A stretch of DNA of 64,000 bases from Deinococcus fonticola (GCF_004634215.1 NZ_SMMH01000001.1:196323-260322), one strand, 5' to 3'; shown: positions 1 to 15,666, numbered from the stretch's first letter. Numbers and translations are program-made. The notes: generated from the sequence alone by a model not told the origin.

Positions 1-1458
1 TCACGCGTCACTGTGCTGAATAGCGCGAAAACCCCGCCATTCGAGCTGGACAAGGGTGACAGCGTGTCCGAGGACGTGCGCCTGAAGTACCGCTACCTGG
101 ATCTGCGCCGCGCTGAAATGCAGAAAAACCTGCTGCTGCGCAGCAAGGCGGTGGCGGCCATTACCGAATTCCTGGACACTGAGGGGTTCGTGCAGGTGGA
201 AACCCCCATGCTCACGAAGTCCACGCCGGAGGGAGCGCGGGATTTCCTGGTGCCCTCGCGCCTGAATGCCGGGGAGTTCTACGCCCTGCCGCAGTCGCCG
301 CAACTGTTCAAGCAGCTGCTGATGATCGCCGGGTATGACCGGTACTACCAGCTGGCGCGCTGTTTCCGCGACGAGGACTTGCGGGCCGATCGCCAGCCGG
401 ACTTCACGCAGCTGGACATGGAGATGTCCTTCGTCACGCAGGACGATGTGCTGGAGGTGCAGGAGCGCCTGATGGCGCACGTGTTTGGGCGGGTGCTGGA
501 CGTGGAGTTGCCTCTCCCCTTCCCCCGCATGTCCTATCAGGATGCCATGGACAAATTCGGTTCGGACAAACCGGATTTGCGTTTTGGTCTGGAGTTCGTG
601 GACGTGACCGAACTCTTCAAGGGGGGCGAATTCAAGGCATTCGCGTCTGCCCAGACGGTAAAAGTCATCGCTGCGCCGGAATTGACCCGCAAACAGATCG
701 ACGAACTGGAACGCATTGCCAAGCAGAACGGTGCGGGCGGCCTGGCGTGGCTCAAGCGTGACGGGGATACCTTCACCGGCGGCATCAGCAAGTTCGTGGG
801 CAGCATCACGGCCCAACTGATCGAGAAAACGGGTGTGCCGGACGGCGGAACGCTGCTGTTTGCCGCCGGCGAATGGAAGAAGGCGGTCGGTGCCCTGGGG
901 GCGGTGCGCCTCGCCGTGCGTGACCTGTTCGACCTGGCGAAGGCCGGGCCGCAGTTTCACGTCTCCTGGGTGGTGGACTTCCCACAACTGGAATACGACG
1001 AGGACAACGCCGCCTGGACGTACATGCACCATCCTTTCACCGCCCCGCACCCCGAGGACATCCCCCTCTTCGGAACCGAGCGGCAGGGTGAAATTCGCGC
1101 CCAGGCTTACGACCTGGTGCTGAACGGCTACGAGGTGGGCGGCGGCAGCGTGCGTATCCACCAGCCTGGCGTGCAGGCCCAGATGTTCCAGGCCATTGGC
1201 TTTACCGAAGCAGAGGCCCGCGAAAAGTTCGGGTTCTTCATGGACGCGCTGGAATACGGCACGCCCCCGCACGGCGGCATCGCCTGGGGCTTCGACCGGT
1301 TGATCATGGTCATGAGCGGCGCGAACTCCATCCGTGAAGTTATCGCCTTCCCCAAGAACAACCGGGGCGTCGACCTGATGGCCCTCGCGCCCTCCCCTGT
1401 CGACGAACGGCAACTGGCTGAGCTGAGCGTTGCCGTGGCGTCTGGAACCAGTGACTGA
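1..1458 (+). CDS. aspS: Aspartyl-tRNA synthetase, 5' end cut by the window edge
   Basis: This enzyme charges tRNA-Asp with aspartate in the cytoplasm. The frame is open from base 1, so the N-terminal anticodon-binding OB fold is outside the window and 485 codons are visible. The class II catalytic core is clear: motif 2 with [18 protein letters not shown] near nt 364-420, and motif 3 with GGIAWGFDR near nt 1273-1300. Between them lies an insert of about 110 residues that matches the GAD domain of bacterial-type AspRS. Deinococcus also carries an archaeal-type AspRS elsewhere; this is the bacterial-type one. It ends at TGA, followed by a hairpin terminator. Confidence 0.97.
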   Translation, partial: SRVTVLNSAKTPPFELDKGDSVSEDVRLKYRYLDLRRAEMQKNLLLRSKAVAAITEFLDTEGFVQVETPMLTKSTPEGARDFLVPSRLNAGEFYALPQSPQLFKQLLMIAGYDRYYQLARCFRDEDLRADRQPDFTQLDMEMSFVTQDDVLEVQERLMAHVFGRVLDVELPLPFPRMSYQDAMDKFGSDKPDLRFGLEFVDVTELFKGGEFKAFASAQTVKVIAAPELTRKQIDELERIAKQNGAGGLAWLKRDGDTFTGGISKFVGSITAQLIEKTGVPDGGTLLFAAGEWKKAVGALGAVRLAVRDLFDLAKAGPQFHVSWVVDFPQLEYDEDNAAWTYMHHPFTAPHPEDIPLFGTERQGEIRAQAYDLVLNGYEVGGGSVRIHQPGVQAQMFQAIGFTEAEAREKFGFFMDALEYGTPPHGGIAWGFDRLIMVMSGANSIREVIAFPKNNRGVDLMALAPSPVDERQLAELSVAVASGTSD

Positions 1459-1478
1459 GCGATATGAACGAGGAGAGG

Positions 1479-1508
1479 CCATCCTGAGCCCAGGATGGTT
1501 TCTTTTCT
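1479..1508 (+). terminator. Rho-independent terminator of aspS
   Basis: An 8-bp perfect stem (CCATCCTG at 1479-1486 and CAGGATGG at 1491-1498) with a 4-nt loop is followed by the T-rich run TTTCTTTTCT. It begins 20 nt after the aspS stop. Confidence 0.85.
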
Positions 1509-1538
1509 GTTGGTGTGGCAGAGGCTGGAATACAGGCA

Positions 1539-1596
1539 AGTGATTTAATTCACGATTAAAATGGAGCGTGAATTTTCTATTCTCTCGCTCTCTCAA
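1539..1596 (+). repeat. Intergenic repeat, copy 1 of 3
   Basis: The core reads AAGTGATTTAATTCACGATT, then about 12 variable bases, then CGTGAATTTT and a pyrimidine-rich tail. It aligns with copies near 7431 and 14802. The shared core contains three GTGAA/TTCAC half-sites that can pair in two ways (GTGA with TTCAC, or TTCACG with CGTGAA). This copy lies after the aspS terminator and well upstream of gap, so it is not simply the aspS terminator. Confidence 0.6.
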
Positions 1597-1756
1597 GTCG
1601 TAATGACTTCGCCAGCTTTCAAAAGCAACAGCGCTAGCCTGGGGCGCGAACTGGCGCCGTGGACAGGATCTTCATGCTCCCTGGAGAGTACAGGAACGGC
1701 TGAACCCGTTCGCATCCGCCAGACGCTTCCCCTAAAGACCTCCAGATAGCGCGTTA

Positions 1757-2860
<1,104 letters not shown>

Positions 2861-2872
2861 AAGCCAAGCACT

Positions 2873-2908
2873 GAAGGCAGAAGGCGGAGAACGGTGCCTT
2901 CTGCTTTC
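2873..2908 (+). terminator. Strong hairpin between gap and pgk (attenuator or processing site)
   Basis: A 13-bp stem with one G-U pair (2873-2885 with 2896-2908, core GCAGAAGGC / GCCTTCTGC) has a 10-nt loop. No real T-run follows, so it is more likely a partial terminator, an mRNA-end stabiliser or a processing element than a full stop. The pgk Shine-Dalgarno AAGGAG starts about 8 nt after it. Confidence 0.6.
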
Positions 2909-2928
2909 TGCCATGAAAAGGAGACAAC

Positions 2929-4094
<1,166 letters not shown>

Positions 4095-4098
<4 letters not shown>

Positions 4099-5123
4099 CC
4101 CACGCCGCCACTGTGACCGACCGGGATGCCAGCCAATTCACCGAAGGATTTGCCGAGCGCCTCGTCGCCCACCTGAACCTGATGCGCCGCGAGAGCCAGC
4201 CCGACGATCCGCCAGTTCTGCCGGGGAACGTGTGGGGCCAGATGCAACATCTCCCGGCCACAGTAGACCTGCGGTTCTGGACGGTAGAGGATGAGGCGGG
4301 CATTCACGCGCATGCCCGTACCCAGTACATGCGCGGCCCGGACAACCAGCACCTCGCGCATATCGAGCTGATGGTGGCTCCGGATCGGCGCGGGCAAGGC
4401 CTCGGCCGGCAGTTGCTCGGCCACGCCGCCCGCGCCATGCAAGCCGAAGGCCGAACCCTGCTGGTGGGAACCACGCACGACTGTGTGCCGGCTGGTGAGC
4501 GGTTTGCCCGCTGGCACGGTTTCCAGCCGGCGCAGTCCACTCACATCAACCGGCTGCTGCTCAGCGACCTGCCGGCCGATCTGCTGGATCGCTGGATGGC
4601 CCGGCCTGACGACGGGTACACCCTGGAGTTCTGGCAGGACGCCGTGCCTGAAGCCGACCTGAACGCCTATGCCAGCCTGCTGGACGTCATGAACAGCGCC
4701 CCTACCGACGACCTGGATGTCGAGGACAGCCATATCACCCCCGAGGAAGTGCGGGCCCTCGAACGGCTCGCGGCGGCGGGTGGGCGCACCTCGCTGATCG
4801 TCGCGGCCCGCGCGCCGGACGGCACGCTGGCCGGTATGACCGACCTGTCCTGGCGCGCGGCCCAGCCTCAGATCGTGACGCAGGGCAACACGGGGGTGCT
4901 GGACGCCCACCGCGGCCGAGGCCTGGGCCGCTGGCTGAAGGCCGCCAACGTGCAGCGCCTCCTCACCCTGAATCCGCAGGCCCGGGAGATCCGCACGCAG
5001 AATGCAGACAGCAACGGCCCCATGCTGCACATCAACACCGAGCTGGGATTCCGCCCGTTTATGGCTTCTACCGTCTGGCAGGGCGACACGGCCGGTACCC
5101 TGAATCACCTGAAGGAGCACTGA
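4095..5123 (+). CDS. Two-domain GNAT acetyltransferase inside the glycolytic unit
   Basis: The 342 residues contain two GNAT folds. The first has the acetyl-CoA loop [10 protein letters not shown] near residue 95, the second RGRGLGRWL near residue 275, each followed by a typical beta-bulge and GF strand (ARWHGFQPA and NTELGFRPF). The start is GTG at 4095, within the stop of pgk (4-nt overlap). It ends 1 nt before the tpiA ATG, and its 3' end carries the tpiA ribosome binding site. The substrate is unknown; the tight coupling to pgk and tpiA suggests co-expression with central carbon metabolism but does not prove a linked role. Confidence 0.85.
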
Positions 5124-5124
5124 C

Positions 5125-5859
<735 letters not shown>

Positions 5860-5885
5860 GCCGTCCGCAGAAGCTCCTCAATGAA

Positions 5886-5920
5886 GAAGGTCACGGGCCT
5901 GATAAGCCGTGACCTTCTCC
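5886..5920. terminator. Terminator between convergent tpiA and lysC
   Basis: A perfect 11-bp stem (GAAGGTCACGG at 5886-5896 with CCGTGACCTTC at 5907-5917) has a 10-nt loop. T-richness is modest on the plus side (TCCTTATGTCT) and also modest on the minus side (TTCTTCATT), so it may serve both converging genes. Confidence 0.8.
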
Positions 5921-5950
5921 TTATGTCTCTTTCTGCTGGAACGTGGCTTG

Positions 5951-7360
<1,410 letters not shown>

Positions 7361-7659
7361 CTCATGAGCAGTATGCCGTCCTGGCGTCAGGTCTGGGTTG
7401 GACTGTCTGAGCAGTCGGGGTTGAATATCTATAAGTGAATAGTTTCACGATTGAAACGAGCCGTGAAATTTTTGTTCTCTACTTGTAGGAGCTTCGGCCG
7501 GGTTCAAGAAAAGTCCGGTAATCACGCCTGCCAGGCCGTGCACGTAGACGAGTTCGAGTCGCCTTCCAGATCCATCAGCAGGTATGCCATAAGCACCGGG
7601 ACAACGAAACGGTGAGCGGCGTTCCTGCGCGGCTGCCGGCATCTCCCCTATGCTGTGGT
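7361..7659. other. About 300-nt divergent gap between lysC and uvrC
   Basis: It contains copy 2 of the intergenic repeat (7431-7485) and, at its right end, the -10 box of uvrC (TATGCT, 7649-7654). A 65-codon open frame on the minus strand (7445-7642) has no recognisable family and overlaps the repeat; it was not called. No damage-response (RDRM) palindrome was seen in front of uvrC. Confidence 0.5.
7431..7485 (+). repeat. Intergenic repeat, copy 2 of 3
   Basis: The core is AAGTGAATAGTTTCACGATT, then GAAACGAGC, then CGTGAAATTTTTGTTCTCT. GTGAA-TAGT-TTCAC is a perfect short palindrome here, and TTCACG can also pair with CGTGAA further on. It lies between divergent genes, where neither flanking gene would need a terminator, which argues for a dispersed element. 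Confidence 0.65.
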
Positions 7660-9507
7660 GTGCATTTCGACGACCTGCCCGTGCTGCCCACCACGCCCGG
7701 CGTTTACCTGTTCCGCAAAGGCGGCCTGCCCATTTACATCGGCAAGGCCAACAACCTGCGTTCGCGCGTCTCGCAGCACTTCAAGGTCGGTGGCAAAAGC
7801 GGCAAGTTCACGGCGCTGGCCGAGGAACTGGAATTCATCTCGGCACGCAACGAGGTCGAGGCGCTGATTCTGGAAGCCAACCTGATCAAGCAGCACCGCC
7901 CGCATTACAACGTGCTGCTGAAAGACGACAAGCACTACCCCTTCCTGAAGCTGACCAACGAGGAATTCCCGATGCTGGTCGTGACGCGGCGGGTGCTGAA
8001 GGACGGCGCGAGTTACTACGGCCCCTACCCGGATGCCTCGGCGGTGCGGCGCGTCAAGCATCTGATCGACACCATGTTTCCGCTGCGCAAGAACAGCGGG
8101 CTGCCCTTGCAGAAAAAGCCGCGTCCGTGCCTGAATTTTCACATGGGGCGCTGCCTGGGGCCGTGCGTCGACCGGGCCGACCCGGGCGAGTACCGGCAGG
8201 TGGTGGACGATGTGAAAGCCCTGCTGGAGGGCCGCGCCGCGCCCGTAATTGCGCGGTTGAAGACCGACATGGCCGCCGCCGCCAAGGGGCAGGACTTCGA
8301 GCAGGCCGCGAGGTTGCGTGACCGGGTACAGGCGGTTGAAAAATTGTTCGGCACCGAGCAACACGCCTTTGTCAGCGACGAGACCGATCTGGATTTCCTG
8401 GGGGTGGCGCAGGCCGGGGAATTTGCCATGGTGCAGCTGTTCCGCATGCGCGGCGGGCGTGTGGTGGGGCGCGACAAGCGCTTCCTGACCAATGCCGAGG
8501 ACAGCACGCTGGGTGAGATTGTCGAGGCGTTCGTGCAGGATTACTACACCCAGGCCACACACGTGCCGCCGCTGATCCTGCTGCCCGCCGATTTCGACGA
8601 TACGCCGGTGTGGAGCGAATTCCTGAGCCAGCAGGCGGGCCGGCGTATCGAGATGCGTACCCCCAAGCGCGGCGACAAGGTCGATCTGGTCGAGATGGCG
8701 CAGCGCAACGCGCATAACGGGCTGGAGTCCGAACTGGCGCTGCTGGAACGGCGTGGCGACCACCCCGGCCTGGACGCGCTGCGCGAGGTATTGGCGCTGC
8801 CGGACAGGCCCTGGCGCATCGAGGGCTACGACAACTCGAACCTGTTCGGCAACAATATCGTGTCGGGCATGGTGGTGTTCGAGGGCGGGCGCTCGCGGCG
8901 TGGCGAACACCGGCGTTTCAAGGTCAGGGGCCTGGATCACCCGGACGATTACACCAGCATGAAACAGACCATCTTGCGGCGCTTCACCGGGAGCCTCTCG
9001 GACAAGTTGCCGCTGCCCGACCTGCTGCTGATCGACGGGGGACGCGGGCAGGTAAACGCGGCGCTCGACGCCCTGAAAGAAGCAAACCTGCGCCTTCCGG
9101 TGGTGGGCCTGGCCAAGCGCGAGGAACGCCTCATTCTGCCGGGACGCTTCGGTGCGCAGTGGTGGCTGGAAAATGGCACCGAAATCGGCGTGAACCGCGA
9201 ACTGCTGCTGCCACACACGCACCCGGCCCTGCGCATGCTGATCGGCGTGCGCGATGAGGTTCACCAGTACGCCGTCACGTACCACCGCAAGTTGCGCGGG
9301 CAGGACATGCTCAAGAGCGTATTCGACGACCTGCCCGGCATCGGGCAGAAACGCAAGGACGCTCTGCTGGAGCACTTCACCAGTCTGGAAGACCTGGCCA
9401 GCGCGCCGGTCGAGCAGATTGCCGCCGTGCCTGGCATGAATGCCCGCGCCGCCCAGAGTGTCAAGGAATTCCTGACGCAGCGGGCCGCGAACCAGACCCC
9501 ACTCTGA
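7660..9507 (+). CDS. uvrC: Excinuclease ABC subunit C
   Basis: UvrC makes both incisions in nucleotide excision repair. With the chosen GTG at 7660 it has 615 residues. Domains in order: GIY-YIG nuclease (GVYLF near residue 14, [12 protein letters not shown] near 26), a UVR motif that contacts UvrB ([18 protein letters not shown]), the RNase H-like second nuclease with [11 protein letters not shown], and a C-terminal double helix-hairpin-helix ([16 protein letters not shown]). The start is favoured because a -10 box TATGCT (7649-7654) lies 5 nt upstream, the leaderless pattern seen across the window. An in-frame GTG at 7612 would add 16 residues that do not resemble the family. Confidence 0.95.
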   Translation: MHFDDLPVLPTTPGVYLFRKGGLPIYIGKANNLRSRVSQHFKVGGKSGKFTALAEELEFISARNEVEALILEANLIKQHRPHYNVLLKDDKHYPFLKLTNEEFPMLVVTRRVLKDGASYYGPYPDASAVRRVKHLIDTMFPLRKNSGLPLQKKPRPCLNFHMGRCLGPCVDRADPGEYRQVVDDVKALLEGRAAPVIARLKTDMAAAAKGQDFEQAARLRDRVQAVEKLFGTEQHAFVSDETDLDFLGVAQAGEFAMVQLFRMRGGRVVGRDKRFLTNAEDSTLGEIVEAFVQDYYTQATHVPPLILLPADFDDTPVWSEFLSQQAGRRIEMRTPKRGDKVDLVEMAQRNAHNGLESELALLERRGDHPGLDALREVLALPDRPWRIEGYDNSNLFGNNIVSGMVVFEGGRSRRGEHRRFKVRGLDHPDDYTSMKQTILRRFTGSLSDKLPLPDLLLIDGGRGQVNAALDALKEANLRLPVVGLAKREERLILPGRFGAQWWLENGTEIGVNRELLLPHTHPALRMLIGVRDEVHQYAVTYHRKLRGQDMLKSVFDDLPGIGQKRKDALLEHFTSLEDLASAPVEQIAAVPGMNARAAQSVKEFLTQRAANQTPL

Positions 9508-9771
9508 TCAGACGGTGGCGCGGCTGTCTTCTCGGTACTGATCCGCCTGAAGTCGCCATAACTGGGCACAATCCCCGCCCTGGGCCAGCCGTTCGGTGTG
9601 GGTGCCGTCCTCAATCAGGCGGCCCGCTTTCATGACGAGAATCCGGTCGGCCATCAGGACACTGCCCACGCGGTGCGTTGAGCTGGCTCCGCAGCAGGTG
9701 TCTCCCCATCGCATCGTCGAAGTACCGAGAATGCCGACGACCTGTCCCCACATCAAGGTTGAGGCCCGCAC
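9508..9771 (-). pseudogene. Remnant of an ABC exporter ATPase with internal deletion
   Basis: Read on the minus strand, this frame starts with a strand like the one before a Walker A motif (GQVVGILGT) and then passes directly to the region after Walker B: the H-loop (STHRVGSVLMADRILV), followed by MKAGRLIEDGTHTERLAQGG as in the C-terminus of MsbA-like ATPases. The P-loop lysine, signature motif and Walker B, about 150 residues in intact proteins, are absent, as is any membrane domain. It ends right after the uvrC stop. The product cannot be a working ATPase. Whether it is still transcribed cannot be told. Confidence 0.65.
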
Positions 9772-9821
9772 TCGTTCAGATGGCGGGCCTCGGTGAAAAA
9801 TTCGGTTGGCTGGTCATGGTC

Positions 9822-9983
9822 TCAGATCAGGCGGGGGCGCCTGGCGGGCAACAGGAAGCGCAGGAGGTTCCAGGCGGCGGGCTGGCGGGCCTGACGCTGC
9901 GCCTGGCGGGCCTGACGGTCGCGCTCGGCTTCGGCCAGGAGGTCAGCGGCGCGGTGTTGACCCCAGTTGAGGTTCGGGTTCAT
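9822..9983 (-). CDS. Small basic hypothetical protein (53 aa)
   Basis: The start ATG at 9983 has a good Shine-Dalgarno (AAAGGAG, 6 nt spacing), which favours this short form over a longer open frame reaching 10088. The product begins MNPNLNWGQHRAADLL, has a charged helix rich in Arg, Gln and Ala in its middle, and ends in an Arg/Pro-rich basic tail. No domain is recognised. The ribosome binding site and strong composition bias are the only support for its being real. Confidence 0.6.
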   Translation of the reverse strand: MNPNLNWGQHRAADLLAEAERDRQARQAQRQARQPAAWNLLRFLLPARRPRLI

Positions 9984-10148
9984 GTCGGCTCCTTTGGGTT
10001 CGCGCATGTGGCGTTCACCTGCCTTAAATGATGCCAGGACGCCCCCACACGCCACATCCGCCGGGTGACGCAGCGGCGCGTGCGTCAATTGGCGTAGCGT
10101 GAAGGGCCGCCGTAAGCCGGACGGTCAGGTTTGACGTGTAATGGCCTG

Positions 10149-10829
10149 ATGCGGGATACGGAAAATCCGGGTCCGGGGGCGGCGGCGCCACCCGTGCGCG
10201 AGGGCCAGCCGGCCCCACCGCCGCGCCTGACCCTGCTGCTGCTGGCGGTGGTGTTCGTGTGCCTGGTGCTGGCGCTGCTGCTGACGGTGGGCGTCTTTCG
10301 GCGCGGGGGCTTTCCGTGGGATCAGGCGATTCTGGACTGGTACCGGGCGCACCGCACACCTACCTTGACGGCGCTGGCGCGGGGCGTGGGGGTGCTAGGC
10401 GGATTAAGCGTACTGCCGCTGGTTACGGCGGCGCTGGCGGGTGGGCTGGCGTGGGCGGGGCGGCGCATGGCAGCCCTCTTCCTGCTGCTCAGCGTGTACG
10501 GGGCCATTCTGCTGAACATCTCGGCAAAGGTGGTGTTTCATCGGCCCAGGCCGGACGAGTTGGGCGCGGTGCTGGTCGAGCCGGGCTTCAGTTTCCCCAG
10601 CGGTCACGCCATGTCGAATGCGGCGTTCGGTCTGGCCGTGGCGGTGCTGTGGCGCGGGAACCCCTGGGTCATGGCGCTGGGCTGGGCGTGGGCCTTTCTG
10701 GTGCCGGTCACCCGGAATTACCTGGGGGTTCACTACCCCACGGATGTCAGCGTGGGTTTTCTGACCAGCCTGGCGTGGGTGTTCGGTCTGGCGGCCCTGT
10801 TCAGCCACTACAGGAACAGGCGCCGGTAG
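10149..10829 (+). CDS. PAP2-family membrane phosphatase
   Basis: It is likely a lipid phosphate phosphatase acting at the outer face of the cytoplasmic membrane, for example on undecaprenyl diphosphate or phosphatidate. The 226 residues have an N-terminal Pro-rich stretch, about six membrane segments, and all three catalytic motifs: [19 protein letters not shown], and [13 protein letters not shown]. The chosen ATG lies 6 nt after TGTAAT (10137-10142), a possible leaderless promoter; a TTG 18 nt upstream is the alternative. Confidence 0.85.
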   Translation: MRDTENPGPGAAAPPVREGQPAPPPRLTLLLLAVVFVCLVLALLLTVGVFRRGGFPWDQAILDWYRAHRTPTLTALARGVGVLGGLSVLPLVTAALAGGLAWAGRRMAALFLLLSVYGAILLNISAKVVFHRPRPDELGAVLVEPGFSFPSGHAMSNAAFGLAVAVLWRGNPWVMALGWAWAFLVPVTRNYLGVHYPTDVSVGFLTSLAWVFGLAALFSHYRNRRR

Positions 10830-10937
10830 CCGCCCCGTCCGGCAGGACTTTGACGCGAACCGCACGGTGCCAGCACCCCCTTCGCTGCGTATAGCCTCGT
10901 GGCCGCGTGGTGGTCTGAATCGGTTTACACTCGGCGC

Positions 10938-12497
10938 ATGGATTCCGTGAAGGCTGTGCTGTTCGACCGAGACGACACCCTGTCTACCACCGATTTCAGT
11001 GTGTACCAGGAGGCCGCGCAGTGGATGGAAAGCCAGTGGGGAACGCCCGCACAGCACGCGCTGAACACCCTGGCCGAGCACTGGCGAGGGAAAGCGCAGG
11101 CCTGGTGGCACCTGCGCAGCCACGACGAGGAACGGGCCTTCTGGAGCAGCTACTCCGACGAGCTGGCCTGCAAACTGAACATCCACCGCGAGCAGGCGCA
11201 GGAACTGGCCGAGCAGTATCCCTACGAGAAGTACCTGAAGGCCGTGCCCAACGCCCGCGCGGTGCTGCTGGCGCTGCGTGGGCGGGGCCTGAAGATAGGC
11301 GTGCTGAGCAACACCCTGCCCAGCATCGAACGGACGCTGGAGGCGATCGGCCTGTGGGACGTGGTGGATGTGGCGCTGGCGACCTGCACGCTGGGCGTGC
11401 ACAAACCGGAGCTGGAGGCGTTTACCCTGGCGGCGCAGGCCATGCAGGTGCACCCCAGCGAAGTGCTGTTCGTGGATGACCGGCAGGAGAACGTGGACGC
11501 CGCCCGCCAGGTGGGCATGCACGCTTACCTGATCGACCTCGGGGGCCAGCACCGGGAGGCCCTTCACTCGCTGGATGAGCTGCTGGCACTGCCGCAGCTG
11601 CCGGGCGCCCAGGAAGAACTGCAAGAAGGGCCTCGACTGGACACCCGCACGCACGCTTACGATGCGCAGCAACGCCGCGCCGACATCACGCTTCAGGGGA
11701 AGTTGCCGGGGGAAGGGTGGCAGTGGGTCACGCCGCGCCGCGCCCTCACCACGCGGCGCACGACCCTGAAAGCTGACCCGGACGCCGGGGCCACGCAGGT
11801 CTCCGAGGCGCTGCCCGGCGAGGTGCTGGAGCTGCTGTGGCGCGAAGGCGAATGGTGGCGGGCACGCGGAACGCACGACGCTTACCTGGGCTGGGTGAAG
11901 GAGGCCGACCTGACCGAGGCCACGAACTGGACGCCGGATCTGACCGTGCAGGCGTTGAGGGCGCACGCTTTTGAAGGGCCGAAGGTGTCGAGCCGGATCG
12001 TGGCCGAGCTGTGCCTGGGCGCGGCCCTGCAGCGACGTGAAGCGGATGGGGAGGCTCAGGGCAACGCGGAAACGCCGGGCTGGGTGCCGGTTACGCTGCC
12101 GGGCGGCCAGGCGGCGTGGGTCAGCCAGGCGTGCTTCGTGCAGCCCAGCGCAAGCGTAACCGAGCTGGCCCTGCGTTTTCTGGAAGCGCCCTACGTGTGG
12201 GGCGGGCGCTCGGCGTGGGGGCTGGACTGCTCGGGCTTTACGCAGCTGGTGTACGCGGCGTTCGGCCAGGCCCTGCCACGGGACGCCGATCAGCAGCAGG
12301 TGGCCACCCGGCCGGTCGAGTCGCCGCGGGCAGGCGACCTGGCCTTTTTCCCCGGTCACGTGGGCCTGATGCTGGATGACCGGCGCATGATTCACGCCAA
12401 CGCCACGGGCATGCGCGTGACCATCGAGACGCTGGGCGAGGGCGAATACGGAGAGCGGCTGGCAGCGTCCCGGATCGGGTTCGGGAGGGTGCAGTGA
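10938..12497 (+). CDS. Fusion of HAD hydrolase, SH3-like domains and NlpC/P60 peptidase
   Basis: The 519 residues join two enzymes. Residues 1-220 are a HAD phosphatase with all motifs: nucleophile region FDRDDT (D10, D12), VLSNT, a Lys in HKPE, and FVDDRQEN. After a linker near 220-240 come two SH3b-like segments (about 240-310 and 320-385) and a C-terminal NlpC/P60 domain with C431 in LDCSGF, H474 in PGHVGL and H486 in MIHANA. The peptidase half resembles gamma-D-glutamyl-diamino acid endopeptidases (YkfC type) that cleave murein peptides. No signal peptide is seen, so it should act in the cytoplasm. The ATG lies 6 nt after TACACT (10926-10931). It overlaps the next gene by 4 nt (GTGA). Confidence 0.85.
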   Translation: MDSVKAVLFDRDDTLSTTDFSVYQEAAQWMESQWGTPAQHALNTLAEHWRGKAQAWWHLRSHDEERAFWSSYSDELACKLNIHREQAQELAEQYPYEKYLKAVPNARAVLLALRGRGLKIGVLSNTLPSIERTLEAIGLWDVVDVALATCTLGVHKPELEAFTLAAQAMQVHPSEVLFVDDRQENVDAARQVGMHAYLIDLGGQHREALHSLDELLALPQLPGAQEELQEGPRLDTRTHAYDAQQRRADITLQGKLPGEGWQWVTPRRALTTRRTTLKADPDAGATQVSEALPGEVLELLWREGEWWRARGTHDAYLGWVKEADLTEATNWTPDLTVQALRAHAFEGPKVSSRIVAELCLGAALQRREADGEAQGNAETPGWVPVTLPGGQAAWVSQACFVQPSASVTELALRFLEAPYVWGGRSAWGLDCSGFTQLVYAAFGQALPRDADQQQVATRPVESPRAGDLAFFPGHVGLMLDDRRMIHANATGMRVTIETLGEGEYGERLAASRIGFGRVQ

Positions 12498-13539
12498 GCG
12501 TCGTCTGGGAGACGCTGGAGCTGCACACCGCGCAGCCTTTCGGGATTGCCCGCTGGACGCACAGCGTGTACCCGCGTACCTTCGTGACTTTCACGCAGGG
12601 CGGCCTCACGGGCCGCGGCGAGGCGGCACCGAACGCCTTTTACGGCGAGACGCGCGGCACGGTGGAGGCGGTGCTGCCGCTGCTGCAAGGCGCGCTGCAA
12701 GACCCCTGGGACTGGGAAGGGTTGCAGCGTGCCCTGCAGGCGCGCATGCCGCACGACCACCCCAGCGTGAAGTGCGCCCTGGAGATGGCGGCGCTGGAGT
12801 GGTGCGCCCTGCGGGCGGGGGTGCCGGTGTGGCGGCTGCTGGGCCTCTCCCCCGCCACGCTGCCGGAAAGCAGTTACACCGTGAGCCTGGGCGAACTGGA
12901 CCGGATGCGCGCCGACGCCCGTGAAGCCGTGGGGCGCGGACACAAGGTGCTGAAGGTAAAACTGGGGACTGAGCGCGACGAGGCGATCCTGTCGGCCCTG
13001 CGTGAGGAAGTGCCGGAGGTGACCCTGCGGGTGGATGCCAACGCCGCCTGGACGCGCTCCCAGGCCCGGCGCATGCTGGACGTGCTGGACGCCGCGCGGG
13101 TCGAGCTGCTGGAGCAACCCCTGGCTGCGGGTGACCTTGAAGGGCACGCGGCGCTGCGGGCCGTCTCGAAAGTGCCGGTGGTCGCGGACGAGAGCCTGCA
13201 CCACGTCCGGGATGTCGTTGCCCTGGCCGGGGCTTTCGACGGTGTGAACCTGAAACTGGCCAAGCTGGGTGGCCCGCTACAGGCCTTGCAGGCGCTGCGG
13301 CTGGCGCGGGCGCACCATATGCAGGTCATGATCGGGTGCATGATCGAGAGCAGCCTGGGCATCAGCGCCGCCGCTCACCTGGCGGGCCTGTGCGACTGGG
13401 CCGACCTGGACGGGGCACTGCTGCTGGCCGACGACCCTTTCGGCGGGCTGGCGTGGCAGGCCGGGCAGCTGGCACAGCCGGCGGGCCTGGGTTGGGGGGT
13501 ACAGCGTCTGGAGATGCAGCGCCTGGGGAGTGCGACGCC

Positions 13540-13543
<4 letters not shown>
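12494..13543 (+). CDS. Dipeptide epimerase (L-Ala-D/L-Glu epimerase type)
   Basis: This enolase-superfamily enzyme converts L-Ala-D-Glu from murein to L-Ala-L-Glu so ordinary peptidases can use it. The 349 residues have the KxK base pair (K154, K156), metal ligands in RVDANAAW, LLEQPL and VADES, the second base K254 in NLKLAK, and the subfamily signature GCMIESS. GTG start overlaps the stop of the NlpC/P60 fusion by 4 nt, and its own stop overlaps the next GTG. Its position behind a YkfC-like peptidase parallels the ykf genes of Bacillus and supports murein recycling. Confidence 0.88.
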
Positions 13544-14763
<1,220 letters not shown>

Positions 14764-14801
14764 GGCGGAGGGTGGAAAAGGAACCTGCTTATGTTACTGG
14801 G

Positions 14802-14855
14802 TAAGTGAAAATATTCACGATTAAATCCGCCCGTGAATTTTTTGTTTCCCTTTAT
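14802..14855 (+). repeat. Intergenic repeat, copy 3 of 3
   Basis: The core is AAGTGAAAATATTCACGATT, then AAATCCGCC, then CGTGAATTTTTTGTTTCCC. This copy sits between convergent genes. TTCACG can pair with CGTGAA in front of TTTTTTGTTT, so here it could also work as a weak terminator for the plus-strand oxidoreductase. Confidence 0.65.
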
Positions 14856-15325
14856 TCAAGTAAAAAGCCGTGCAGTGGGGGCAAGGTGCGGAACTTCACC
14901 CAGTCGCCCACCCGCAGCGTCGGCAGGGGCTCAAAGGACGAGAGCACGATCGGCAGCCGCGCCTGCACCACGCACGAGCGGCGCGAGACATGAATGATCT
15001 CCCCCACTCCCTCAGCTTCGGATGCGCCCAGCATGGTGAAGGTCTGCTGGGACTCGCCAGGCAGGGCCTCCCAGGCAGACGCCTCGACCACCCCGTGCAC
15101 CAGCACCCGCGCCGGGCCAGGGTGAGCGCGGTAAGGCCCGGTGCGGTCGAACAGGTACAGCACCCGGCCCGCCGCGGCGAATTCCATCAGCGGACTGCCC
15201 TCGATCTGTGGATGCAGCGTGCCGGAAGCGGCAAACTCGGCGTAGCGGGTCAGAAACTCCTGCTCCGAATTCTCCAGCGAACGGCGTTCAGGGCTGCGGG
15301 CGGCGCGGGCATTTTCAGTGGTCAA
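14852..15325 (-). CDS. Conserved-looking hypothetical protein (157 aa)
   Basis: No family is recognised. The predicted start is TTG at 15325, with AGGA about 10 nt upstream; it is uncertain. The N-terminal 40 residues are charged, followed by a mostly beta-rich segment with [10 protein letters not shown] and [16 protein letters not shown] and a compact C-terminus. There is no signal peptide or membrane helix, so it should be cytoplasmic. It lies 42 nt downstream of another small minus-strand gene and the UbiA gene, and may be their distal partner. Confidence 0.65.
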   Translation of the reverse strand: MTTENARAARSPERRSLENSEQEFLTRYAEFAASGTLHPQIEGSPLMEFAAAGRVLYLFDRTGPYRAHPGPARVLVHGVVEASAWEALPGESQQTFTMLGASEAEGVGEIIHVSRRSCVVQARLPIVLSSFEPLPTLRVGDWVKFRTLPPLHGFLLE

Positions 15326-15367
15326 GGCGCTTATCCTGGCGGCAAGGGGACGGGGGCTTCATTCCCG

Positions 15368-15658
15368 TCATTCTAGTGTGCCCGGTTCCGCCCGCGCGGC
15401 CAGGTGAAACAGGTCGGGTTTGAAGGCGTTCAGGGCGTCCAGTCGGGCGTCGGCGCGTTCCAGGCAGAAGGTGCCTTCCACCTCGCGCTGCACATGAATC
15501 AGCACCAGGCCGATCAGGCGTTCCAGTTGCGCCCACGCTACGCTCTGGTCGCTGTAGGCCACCTGCGCGCGGCGCAGCAGGGTCAAGGCCTGGAACTCCT
15601 GCCCATCGGCAAACGCCCGGGCGGCCTCCAGCGGCACAAAGTTCAGGCCAGGGGTCAA
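15368..15658 (-). CDS. Small helical hypothetical protein (96 aa)
   Basis: It starts with TTG at 15658, 8 nt after the stop of the UbiA gene, so the two are probably one transcript. Upstream in-frame GTG codons are possible starts but fall inside UbiA. The product looks almost entirely helical ([19 protein letters not shown], then [12 protein letters not shown]). It has no recognised domain, signal peptide or membrane segment. The start is the least certain part of the call. Confidence 0.6.
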   Translation of the reverse strand: MTPGLNFVPLEAARAFADGQEFQALTLLRRAQVAYSDQSVAWAQLERLIGLVLIHVQREVEGTFCLERADARLDALNAFKPDLFHLAARAEPGTLE

Positions 15659-15666
15659 ATCAGGGG

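Noticed and set aside
7445..7642. 65-codon minus-strand open frame before uvrC
   Set aside because: It overlaps the intergenic repeat, has no recognisable family, and lies where the repeat and uvrC promoter explain the sequence.
14788..14808. CTTATGTTACTGGGTAAG as a radiation/desiccation response motif
   Set aside because: Only the left half resembles TTATGTTA; the right half does not complete the palindrome, and it lies in a convergent gap, not a promoter.
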